DNA from: Dichetophora obliterata
Taxonomy: Eukaryota > Arthropoda > Insecta > Diptera > Sciomyzidae
Direction: 5' to 3'
DNA length: 64,000 bases
Assembly: GCA_963920525.1 (NCBI GenBank)
Contig: OY986440.1
Coordinates: 12,734,680 to 12,798,679 of the forward strand
The translations under genes were made by a program, and so were the position numbers. The notes beneath the pieces were generated by a model. The model saw nothing but the letters and a program-made list of their open reading frames with translations, was not told the origin of the DNA and did no database searches. Shown piece by piece: positions 1 to 10,137 of the stretch (its first letter is position 1; each line of letters starts with the position of its first letter).

Positions 1-372
1 TAATTTCAGACACGATTTAAGACCGTAGCTCTTGTGTATTGGTTGGTCATATTTCCAAACCGTCCTCGTGAAGAACATAACAACATCGAGCCATAACCGC
101 AAAACAAGTGTAACCAACACGAAATCCGAAATTCACTTTTTAATGACAAACGATAGTACTATAACAGAACCATCTACTCCCAAAATTTCAGATCTCTAAG
201 TTAAACCGTTTTAAAGTTATACCCATCACAAAAATCGAGTTTACATGTACTGTTTATGCAGACAAAACTAGAAAATTGCTTCTCCTGTAAAATTTGTTTA
301 TTTTTGTTACACTTTTTCTGCGGTTATGGCTCGATATATAAACATTAAACTAAACCAAACCTAACTTTACGG
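1..372. other. Non-coding flank, nothing recognised
   Basis: AT-rich sequence with no open frame of note, no RNA gene and no clear repeat. It leads into the first inverted-repeat element. Confidence 0.5.
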
Positions 373-739
373 GGCGTCTCGACAGGCAATAATTCATTGC
401 TTTCCATCTGTCAATTGGAAATTATTGCTAATCGAGACCACTCAATTGCCATGGTTGGCAATTCATGGCGAGCAATATTGCTTTCCATGTATTGCCAAGC
501 AATGAGCTTTATTTTTTCTTGTTTGACAGCCATTTTTCATTTTTCTCCAAAATTTTAAATGTGTGTATCTATAAAAATCAAGTAGCGTGCAGAATAAATT
601 TATAAAATAATAAATTTATATAATAAATGATAAAACTATATGTTGATTTCATATCATGACAAAACCCACCCTTGAAATATTGCCATTGCTTGCAATGGAA
701 TTTGACAGATGGTAAGCAATTATTACCTGTCGAGACGCC
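373..739. repeat. MITE-like inverted-repeat element, family 1, complete copy
   Basis: The two ends are reverse complements: it opens GGCGTCTCGACAGG and closes CCTGTCGAGACGCC, and the match continues inward through the stretch reading CATCTGTCAA. An outer CCTAACTT/AAGTTAGG pair may extend the repeat with a 5-base gap on the left. There is no coding potential. A half copy in the opposite orientation lies near 39.9 kb, which supports a mobile family. No target duplication was settled. Confidence 0.7.
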
Positions 740-1194
740 AAGTTAGGACGCAATTTTTCTCTTAATGTTGCCTTTATACATCGCTGATCAGTCTAATGCG
801 GACCTTACACGGTCAATCATTTACATAAAGCATATATACGTATGGATTTATGCTATCCCTTACACACATCAATCATATCGTCAAATTTCCATTCTTATGT
901 ACGTGCGATGAGTGAAAAGGATGTCTGTATTGCGAATATTGCGTTAGCAATTTGCATTAAAAAGCATAAGAATAACAGGAAAAGAGTCAATAAACTCAGC
1001 GAAAAATTGTTCGTCCTCTTGAATTTTTTATTTACAGCTTCTTTTTATTCTGCAGACATGATTTAGCCCGACGAAAACAAACGAACTGCCGAAAGATTGT
1101 TAATCAAGCCGCTTGACCAGTATTGCAAAATAGCAAAGTAATTAGATTTTGATCAGTCAAAAACCAGTCTGTGTAACGCATAAAAACAAATATT
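740..1194. other. Non-coding spacer
   Basis: No gene seen. The stretch near 797-830 (GCGGACCTTACACGG and following) partly matches, inverted, sequence near 1,410-1,450 and the right end of the element ending near 1,880. The MITEs here may therefore be nested. Confidence 0.4.
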
Positions 1195-1407
1195 AAGGGC
1201 TAGTTTCACAATCAAAACTTAAGTTTTTAGTCATACTGAAGTTTAAAATGAGTCTAGAAATTCGGCGACTTTAGTTTGAATCAACTTAAGTATGGTTGAA
1301 AAGTTGATTCGAAGACTTAAGACAAACTTAAGTCTATAAATTTCGGGACTAAGCTTAAGCTTAAGTATGGCTAAAAACTTAAATTTTTATTGTGAAACTC
1401 GTCCTTA
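1195..1407. repeat. Palindromic MITE of about 210 bp
   Basis: Left arm (AGTTTCACAATCAAAACTT and on) and right arm (ending ATTGTGAAACTCGTCC) are imperfect reverse complements over some 45 bases, with further AACTTAAG palindromes between them. No coding content and no clear target duplication. Confidence 0.6.
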
Positions 1408-1454
1408 CTAACACATGTAAATGATTGATATCAAATGGGTGACCGTGCAACACA

Positions 1455-1880
1455 GTGTCTCCACTTACAATATGTGATTGCATGTGAACTGTCAAATTGA
1501 ATTTCATGATATATATCTCAAGTGTAGACTACTCATGTCATGAAATTGTTGATATCATAAAATTTATATCTAGAAATATTTCTTGAGAAATATTTCATGA
1601 GATGAGCTGTCACTTTTTAGTAAAATATGTAAGTGTGTGCATTTTTAAGAACTTTTCAAGCAAAAAATATTAAAAAAAGCATTAAAAGAGTGAAAAAACA
1701 TAAAATGGAATGGCGAATGGAAGAAATTATTAATTTAATGAACTTTTACAAAAAATTCCAAAATGAAATTTCATGAGATGAATTGCCCACCTAAATATTA
1801 GAGCATGAAATCTGGATATCATGAAATTCAATTTGACAGTTCGCACGCAATAAAATATTGAAAGTGTAGACACTGCGTAA
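1455..1880. repeat. Inverted-repeat element, ends read CAGTGTCT...AGACACTG
   Basis: Both ends share ACTGTCAAATTGAATTTCAT in opposite orientation, followed by a GATATC-containing stretch and outer CAGTGTCT/AGACACTG. The inside is AT-rich and non-coding. Open frames on the minus strand across it are by-products of the palindrome. Confidence 0.6.
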
Positions 1881-2880
1881 GGTCCGCATAAAGCAAATCT
1901 AATACCATGTTCATGCTCATAAAAAAGATGTTTTTTGCATAATCGAACATGCTTTTTCGAACTGCGTTCATGCTGGCTTTTATTAGCATAAGCTTTAATT
2001 TTGACATTTGTGTTATATCGCAGTCCAGGCAAATCACTTTTCCTTTGCTATTTTCTTTAATAAAAAAGATGTAAATGACTATAATAGTTATATAATAACT
2101 AAAGATATAGAAACACTTACAATTCTTTACTTATTGACTTTGTTGATTATATTTGTTATTGACACATGACAAAAAATTAACTTTGAATTTCTGAAGTATC
2201 GACGAAACACAAGGTGACACTTAGGTGATTGTATATACTTAATTGCATAGTAAATATTGTAATTCCTTTCATTTCTGCTTAAGACTTACAATTCTTATAC
2301 TGAAAAATCTTTTTTTTTCACAAATATATATTTTTGTATATTTTGAAACATTAATAAAATGTCAAAAAATGTGTCTGGTAAACGCCCCTATTAAATATTT
2401 AATATTGGGGTCAGCTGTGTATTTTCTCAGTTGTGTACTAAAGAAATATAATACTCAGCTTAAATCATGATTAGTATGGATTTTTCTTAATACTCAGTAT
2501 TTTTGAAAGTTTCGAGTATTAAATTTTGTTATTGGTAAAATGACTGCGTTTTGCATAACCATGATTTTTTTGCCGTATACTAGCCGCTTATATAACTTGC
2601 ATTCGCTGCTGTACCCTGCGAGGCTAATTCGATCATAATATTTCGAAATCTTTCTTATGGCATCGCTTACAAACATCTTTTTTCTTTTATAAAAATGACC
2701 GTTTTCAACTTTAGGCTCGGTAGACTCATTTATAATATTAAAAATTTTCTACCTACTATTTCAGGTAATTAAATTCTTTCCTTCTTTCAAACGCAACAAA
2801 TTCTTACTTGTGTTTTTTTCCCGGACTAACAAAAGCTTTTTGTATATACTGTAAATATTGTAATTACATTTGTGTAAATA
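1881..2880. other. Non-coding spacer
   Basis: AT-rich DNA. Only short chance open frames are present, none with a recognisable domain or coding signature. Confidence 0.45.
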
Positions 2881-3300
2881 TTTACTGTAAATATTTTAAA
2901 AATTAAATTTTATAATGTAAATATGTACATAGATTTTTTTGGTTGCAATAACCGTTTATTAAATTACTTTATGTAATTTACATATCTGTAAATATGTAAA
3001 TATTGGAAGTACATTTAATACTTTTACTTTTCTAGTTTTAAGTTGTAAATATTTACTTTATTGTATTACTTAGGTTAGTTTAATCCATTCAAAGTGTTTG
3101 CCTTAGTTGATAATTTATTACATTATGTAATCAGTTTTCAATTTAGTTTTAAGTTATTACATTCTGTAATAAGATTTTCATTTAGGTTTAAATTACTACA
3201 TTATGTAATAAGATTTTCATTTAGTTTTAAATTATTACATTATGTAATAAGATTTCATTCTAGGTTTTAAGATATTATATTAATAAGAGCAAGTTTAAAA
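2881..3300 (+). repeat. Degenerate AT-rich tandem repeat (TTACATTATGTAATAAG type)
   Basis: The palindromic core TTACATTATGTAA recurs about every 45 bases between roughly 3,115 and 3,260, each time followed by AAGATTTTCATTTAG. The preceding part is a looser array of GTAAATAT words. No coding content. Confidence 0.6.
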
Positions 3301-4017
3301 ATTTTTTAATTTTTTATTGAATAATAAGAATAAAATGAGGTAAGTTTTAAAACACCAACAATTGAAAACCAAAACTGCAAAATAAATTCATATGTATGTA
3401 AGACATTATTTTGCTTTAAAATGAATAAAAGATGAATTTGTTGCTTTCTTTATTAATTGATTAATTTATTAAAAAATCTATAAATAAATTCATAAAAGGA
3501 TGAATTTATTGCTTCCTTTATTAATTGATTAATTTTATTAATTTATTAAAAAACCTTTTTGCTAAAATAAATAAATATCTGTTTTTAAATACTTTCGGCA
3601 AATAGATTTTATACAAAATTTTAAAAAAATCCCAAAATACACAAAAAAACAAGGAACTTTATGTCACCATAACAATTACTGTTTAAAGAAGGTAATTAAA
3701 ATGAACAAATATCTTTAAATATTAATACCATTTTTGGATTATTAAGCAAACACAATTAGTTTTATATTTTGGATTTGAAAACACAACAAAATACTTTCAT
3801 AAATTTTAATGTTTCAAACTTTTAGATGGTATTTAATATTTTAAACACTTTCGTAAACATTCTGAGTTTGTTTAAAATGAAAAAAATTTTCTAAATACCT
3901 GCAACAATTGGCAGAAATTTGTGTATATATTTTTACATAAAGAAAGTATATACATCTCATATATGTGTATATACTATGTAGCTTAAAAATCATTTAAATC
4001 AATTTATAATAATTTGA
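3301..4017. other. Non-coding spacer
   Basis: AT-rich with short direct repeats (GATGAATTTATTGCTT and ATTAATTGATTAA each occur twice near 3,430-3,550). No gene seen. Confidence 0.4.
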
Positions 4018-4500
4018 AAAGAGGGAAATTGGTTAATTCATTTAATTTACCAAATGCAATGTAGCTAAAAAATTTAGCTTTAAATTAAAAAATTTCTTAA
4101 ATACATTGTACCTGCAAGAACTAAAAGAAATTTATAGGTAAAGGTCATATAAAAATATTATCATAATTTAAATAGCTGGAAATTGGTAAATTCATTAAAT
4201 TTACCATTTAATTTACCAAATTCAATCTAGTTAAAAAATTTTGCTTTGAATTAAAAAAAATTCCTAAATTCATAGTACCTGTAAATTGGTAAAAATTTAG
4301 CTTCAAATGAAAAAATTTGCTGAATTTATAGTACCTGGAAATTGGTAAAAAATGTAGCTTAAAATTAAAAAATTTCTTACCTGCAAGAATTAAAATAAAT
4401 TTATAGGTAAAGGGGGGCATAAAAATGTTCTCATCATTTAAAAAGATTGAAATTGGTAAATTCATTCAATTTACCAAATCCAATCTAGCTAAAAAATGTA
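4018..4500 (+). repeat. Degenerate tandem repeat containing GGAAATTGGTAAATTCAT
   Basis: At least three imperfect copies of a unit that runs GAAATTGGTAAATTCAT, AATTTACCAAAT, CAATCTAGCTAAAAAAT, ACCTGCAAGAA and TTTATAGGTAAAGG, with a shorter middle copy. The open frames across it are not credible genes. Confidence 0.6.
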
Positions 4501-5646
4501 AATATTCATATGAGTGCAAGATTCTTATAGGAAACAAAAAAGTCATAGTAAAGCGAAAAGAAAGAATAGCAAACTATTTTCTTTTCGCTTCATCACACGC
4601 TTTCTATTTTCTATTTCTTCGCACTCATACAGCTCATACATCGCTAAGCGTCACAACCACAAAGCTGCGTCAGCTAAGCAGTACTGAGCAAAGTCAGCCG
4701 AAAAATTTCAATTTTATTTTCCTTCACATCCACTTTCGCTCAATCCTCACTGATCACAAATGTCTGCTCAAACGCAACTGTGCAGAACCATGGCAGAATT
4801 AGAGAAGGTATATGCATTTCAGACTGCACTCTCTTTCTCATAGCTAGAATTATCAAACTCAAGCATTTTGCTATTCTTGCTATTTTCGCTTTCTTATCGC
4901 ATTCTCATCGTTTTCAGATTTTGTATGAGCTGTCAACTTCGTTTTGACAGTTGCGGCAGTCTCCCTCTCCAAAATGCATATACCTTTTTTGACAACTACC
5001 AATCGCCAAAAAGCTGTCACGGCTACCTTTTAAAATAATTATACCATGCATTAACCCATTAATCCTCACTACCAGAACTCGTTGAGTTAAGCTTTTGAAA
5101 TTTTCAGCAAAAGCTTGTATTAATATTAGACGGAAAACTCTGAAGTTTAAAAAAAATCTAAAGGATTTGGGTGTGGCGAAGCGCATGAGACCCATAATGG
5201 GTCTGTAAGTAGAGAAATAAAAAAAAAATCTAAAAAATTGGAAAAACTTATAAATTGGAAACTTTTTATTTCGTAGCGTAGGCGTTCTATATTAACCTTA
5301 TGCACTTTTTAATTATATTTTCTTTTTTATTGAGGTTTATAAATAAAAATAACTCACCTGACTGGCATTGTTCACTTTTTTTTAAATACTGCACGAACTG
5401 GCGCGAAAAAGTACACAAAAAGGCTTTGAATGTCAATATCATATTTTTTTTTTGGAAAAAGCATACTTTTGGCTTTCTCCTACTGTTGGAAGCAATAGCT
5501 AAGGATTTTTGAGTTACTTTTTTCTAGTGTTATTTGTATGGAAAATGGCGTTTTACAAAAAAGCTGCTTTTTCCCCCAGCATGAACGGGCTATAAGCCTT
5601 TAAAAAGTTTGTTCATATGCGCAGTGAACACAGCCATTTTTTCAAT
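4501..5646. other. Non-coding spacer
   Basis: No domain-bearing frame on either strand. Repeated CTTTTCGCTT words occur near 4,560-4,600. Confidence 0.4.
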
Positions 5647-5935
5647 AGGGGTATTCACGATTCAGTGCACTTGCCTGTGCAGTTGAGGACTTGAGGACTT
5701 GTGCACTTTACAAAAACAAATTGTACTTACGTCAAAAATCTGCACAAGTGCTTTTCTACTATTACCTTCAACTTGAGGAGTTGAGGACTTGAGCAGTTGT
5801 GCACTTGTGTGCATTGAAAAATGTTGACAGCTTTGAAATGGTGATGGTGGTGTGTTCACGAAAACCTAACTGCACAACTCCACAAGTATTCAAGTCCTCA
5901 ACTGCACAGGCAAGTGCACTGAATCGTGAATACAG
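5647..5935. repeat. MITE family 2, copy A
   Basis: Terminal inverted repeats AGGGGTATTCACGATTCAGT on the left and its complement ending GAATCGTGAATAC on the right, followed inward by the shared CACTTGCCTGTGCAGTTGAG. The inside is GC-richer than its surroundings and rich in GAGGACTTGAG-like words. Copies lie near 32.3 and 40.9 kb, and a longer relative near 49.6 kb. Confidence 0.8.
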
Positions 5936-6714
5936 TTAAGTGTGCGTAGCGTTTGTGTTATGGTCTTCGATTTAAAAAAAAAAATCTGTGTATGGTTGGC
6001 TTAGTTGCTATTACACAAGCAGGATCACCGTGTCAAGATTCCAAAGGTAAGTTTTTTATTAACGAACTGTTTTCGCTGCTTTGAGAAATACGTTTGAGAA
6101 ATAGTTCCATTAACATTTTTGGAGAGCAGCAAGTAAAAACTTTATTCTAAAAACCTGAAACCGTTAAACTTTTTATGAATTACTCGATTTAATTACAGTC
6201 AAAAAGGTACGATTACGGTTTCCGTGGCGCCAAGATCTGAAAACACGGTTTTGCTGTACTCATCGAGAAAATAAGATTCACCGAAGAAATTATCGATATA
6301 TCGATTAGTTATCAGGTTATCGATGTTAAAAACTATTTTACTTTACGAAGTCTATATAAAATTTCGGTTATATCTTTTCTAATATTTGACCGATCTGAAT
6401 GATTCGGGTACTATTCAAAGAAAATTGATATATCTGCAAGATGAAAGATCAAACAAATCATTTCTTTTTAACCCGGTCACTCTGCAGAAGATCTTTCTGC
6501 ATAATGTTATTTTTGTATATTATTGTTATTTTGTATATACTTGCTGCATAATGTTATTTTGTTATTTTGCATTAAACCGTTATTTCCTTTAAAAATTTCG
6601 TTATTAAGGGGAAACAAAAACATCATATATTAAAAGCTGAAACAACGACCTTTTGTTTGATGCATAATATGTTAAGTTTTTTTCTCCATTGTTGCTGTAT
6701 TTGCCATAAATTTC
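5936..6714. other. Non-coding spacer
   Basis: No recognisable gene. A few intron-like motifs are present but no frame with a known domain. Confidence 0.4.
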
Positions 6715-7200
6715 AATTAATCCTTTCTGAATTTCAAATGAAATTTTTATTAACCTATTCTGAATTTCAATTGAACTTTTCTGCATTTGAAATGATATTC
6801 TGAATTTCTAATTTACCTCTTGTGATTTACAAATGGAATTCTGAATAAATTTTCTGAACTTCAATTGAACTGTTCTAATTTTAAATCACATTTCTTTACA
6901 ATAATTTATCTTTTCTGAATTCGAAATGAAATCATAGAATTTAAATTGATTTTTTTCAAAGTTTTCAATATAATTTTAACATAATTTATCATTTGAGTTT
7001 ATGTTTTCTAAATTTCAAATAGAATTTCTGAATTTTAATCGCTCTTTTCTGAATTTTAGAGAGAGTTTTTAAATTTCAAGTGATTTCTTCTGAATTTTAA
7101 TCAATCTTTTATGAATTTCTATTGATATTTTTTAATTTCAAATGGAATTTCTGAATGTCAATTGAGTTTTGCTGAATTTCCAGTCATCTTTTATGAATTA
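6715..7200 (+). repeat. Degenerate minisatellite built on TTTCTGAATTTCAA
   Basis: The word CTGAATTTCAATTGA/CTGAATTTCAAATGA recurs at irregular 20-45 base intervals, with spread-out mutations as expected of an old array. Confidence 0.6.
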
Positions 7201-8297
7201 TAATTAGAAATAGTGTAGAAAAGTGTGTTACTTCAAGCAAAATTGTCATATTTTCAAAAACTAATTTACGTGTTTTGAGCAAATTATTATCATTTCTAGA
7301 AAATTATAAGTAGATCAAGGAAAAACATACTGCAGTTTTAACCTTCGTATACTGACGCTTGGTTTGTCAGACAGACGGTTTACGTTTTGGTAGAATCAAA
7401 CCTAAATAAGAAAACTTTAGTTGATATTAAATGAATTAAATAATCTAATAATATGCAATTGATCAATTTCGGTCAAGGTCATGAATAATATCTGGTTGTG
7501 CCAATAGTCAGTTTTTAGTTAAAAATTTTAGCTTTTTAGGGGAAGCAAAATAAAAACTCTTACAATTCATTAGTGCATTTCGGCAAATCCGTTGAACTCC
7601 AAAGAAGAATAGTGAAATGGAAGCGGCAGCTAGAACAGACAAAATCTCAGACTTGACACAAAAATAAAGAATTAATTAATTTGCTTGAACGTCATATAAT
7701 TCAGACGAGTTTATTCGTACAAGTGTCAAATTATATAGAACTTAGAAACAATGGCTTTGGTCACAGCTTCTTAAGACTACTGAAGATGGAAGTTTAGCTC
7801 CTTTCAAAACAGTCTGCCTCCTCCAAAACTTACCTGATCCTAAATAGCTCATAATTGAAACAACGTAATTTTTTTATCATATAAAAATATCAATTTTTTA
7901 AAAAACATCACATACTTGAAGTTGAATAGATTCTTACTTTTGAAAAAAATTATAAAAAAACTTATTTCATCATGGTTACAAATAAAATTTTAATCTGGAT
8001 TTGAGGTTATAGGCAAAAAATAAAATACTGAATACACGGCTAAAAATCTTGAACTAAATTGTAAACTTTTTTTGGTTACATCTAAGACAACACTAAAAAG
8101 ATTACTTTTAATGCAAGAAAAAGCTTAAAACATTCTAATCCAAAAAGAATTAGTTTTTAATTCTCAAAAAGTTTACAATTTTGTTGTTGCTTAACGAACA
8201 TATTTGGCATTAAGCTGAAATATTCTTAAAAATTTTTTTTGTGGAATTATAAAAAATAAATACTAATTAAAATGCGCCATCATTAACTTTTCATTTG
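7201..8297. other. Non-coding left flank of the Polinton
   Basis: AT-rich DNA, no gene seen. The last six bases before the element form the left target duplication. Confidence 0.45.
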
Positions 8298-8303
8298 AGA
8301 ATG
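8298..8303. other. Target-site duplication, left (AGAATG)
   Basis: Six bases identical to the six that follow the right end of the element. A 6-bp duplication is the known signature of Polinton integration. Confidence 0.95.
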
Positions 8304-8556
8304 AGTAGGTATGATATGGGGTTTCTGGGACAATGGAGCAATGGAGCAATGGAGCCGCTTGTGCAAGTTGACGACACTTTTTGCGGTTTTTGATAAGAAG
8401 TTGTATAAAATGTAAACATTTTTGTTATCTCCGTCCGTCCGTCCGTTTTGCGGTTTTTGATAAGCAGTTCCATAAAAATGTAAACATTTTTGTTTTTCAA
8501 TGTTTGAGAAAATAACAAATTGTCTTCTGCGGTTTTGATAAGAAGTTGTATAAAAT
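8304..8556 (+). repeat. Polinton terminal inverted repeat, left
   Basis: Matches the right end in reverse complement over the full 253 bases. The outermost part holds three copies of CAATGGAGC, and inside lie alternating GCGGTTTTTGATAAG units and a (GTCC)n run. The identity stops abruptly where the left end reads CCCTTAAAAA while the right end continues with more repeat units. Confidence 0.95.
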
Positions 8557-8578
8557 CCCTTAAAAACAGAAATATTTG

Positions 8579-8587
8579 TATATAAAA
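8579..8587 (+). promoter_or_regulatory. Candidate TATA box of the polymerase gene
   Basis: TATATAAAA lies about 65 bases upstream of the polymerase ATG and just inside the left terminal repeat. Its place fits a core promoter; no experimental support. Confidence 0.45.
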
Positions 8588-8649
8588 ATTTATTAAACAT
8601 TACGAATACGACAATAAACAATCAAACACGGAATAAGCAACTTATAAAA

Positions 8650-9069
8650 ATGGATTCATTTAAATGTGACAAGTGCCAATTAACCTTTAAGAAAAAGTTT
8701 AATCTAAACCGACACGTGAGAGTAAAACATGAAAGTCAACAATCGGAACATTACAAATGTGATATTTGCATGAAGTTTTTTACACGTAATGATAGTTTAG
8801 TGGAACATTTAAGACGAAAACATTCATCTTCTTCAACACCAACTGCATCAACATTAACAATGGATTCATTTAAATGTGACAAGTGCCAATTAACCTTTAA
8901 GAAAAAGTTTAATCTAAACCGACACGTGAGAGTAAAACATGAAAGTCAACAATCGGAACATTACAAATGTGATATTTGCATGAAGTTTTTTACACGTAAT
9001 GATAGTTTAGTGGAACATTTAAGACGAAAACATTAATCTTCTTCAACACCAACTGCATCAACATTAACA
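8650..9069 (+). repeat. 210-bp tandem duplication of the two-finger module
   Basis: Bases 8,650-8,859 are repeated at 8,860-9,069 with, by eye, one internal difference: C at 8,825 is A at 9,035, turning a serine codon into the stop TAA. The duplication keeps frame (70 codons), so four fingers would have been made before the stop arose. Confidence 0.93.
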
Positions 9070-10070
9070 GCATCAGCAGCGGGAGCAGCATCAAATAATG
9101 TACCAAAACTTCAGACGATTGTAACAAATACAATTCCAAATGTCTATTGCAGCGCATGCAAGAAAGATATAATTATAAAGAATTGGTCTTACCACATCAG
9201 GACTAACGCACATAAAAACAATAGCGGTGAAATAGTAAACTAGCATTTAACTAGAATTTCGTCTGTATTTAATGAACGTATAGAAACATTTATATATAAA
9301 AATACCAATGAGGGTTTATTGAATGCTGAAATTTTTCTAGATAACGCTAAAAAAATTGTTATACAAGCTCTTCAGGATATGTTACAGAAACACATCAACA
9401 TTAAATTCAATATAGAATTGTTTTGCGAATATGTAAAAATGTGTGATAGTGAGATGACAATTGATATAAAATCTCATCAAACAAAAATGGTGATGATTCA
9501 ACAATCAACAGATTTGAACTCCATTTTTGATAAAAAACGTAACAATTTAATAACAAAAATGTCAGAATTTCAAGAACGTGACAGCGGTTGGTCTCTCATC
9601 AGAATTTTACACTTGGAGATTAATATTAATCAATACAAGCCAATAAAAGGCTCCGAATATATTCGATTGCCTAAAAATATATTGAAGAAACATGCTTGTA
9701 TAAATATAGAAAATTCTGATGAATATTGTTTTAAATGGGCAATGATATCAGCCTTGTATCCTAACATTACTCGCCCACAAAGATGTTCGAGTTATAATGT
9801 AGAAAATATAAAATCCTCTATAATACATTTGAAGAATGGTAAAACTCTCAACTTTGAAGGACTTATCTTTCCGTTGAGAGTCAAAGATGTTATAATTTTT
9901 GAAGAAAATAATCCGGAAACAAGCATCAATGTCTTTGGTTACGATGAAGAGCTTAAGAGTATAGTTGGACCGTACTATATCACAAAGGAAGAGAAGAGTA
10001 GACATATAAATCTACTTCTGCTTCAGAAAAGTGATAAATTTCACTATATTTGGATCAAGAACATTTCAAG

Positions 10071-10137
10071 GTAAATATTATATTCATATCATATTTATCA
10101 TATATATATATATAATTTGTTTTGTTTTTATTTTCAG
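10071..10137 (+). other. Spliceosomal intron in the polymerase gene
   Basis: A 67-bp insert with GTAAAT donor and a T-rich TTTTATTTTCAG acceptor. Removing it keeps the reading frame (phase 2) and joins two conserved polymerase blocks; read through, the frame stops at 10,072-10,074. Short length and AT-richness are typical of fly introns. Confidence 0.88.

Noticed and set aside
4425..4802. A 125-codon open frame
   Set aside because: Begins in a degenerate repeat, has no domain and an unlikely composition; no neighbours or splice sites support it.
8283..8621. Open frames in the left Polinton end, and the matching ones at 24,338-24,703
   Set aside because: They translate the terminal repeats, occur at both ends, and have no independent support.
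10031..10137. Open frame giving a hydrophobic leader (IIFIIYIYIICFVFIF) before the polymerase block
   Set aside because: This is the AT-rich intron read through; splicing gives the conserved sequence instead.
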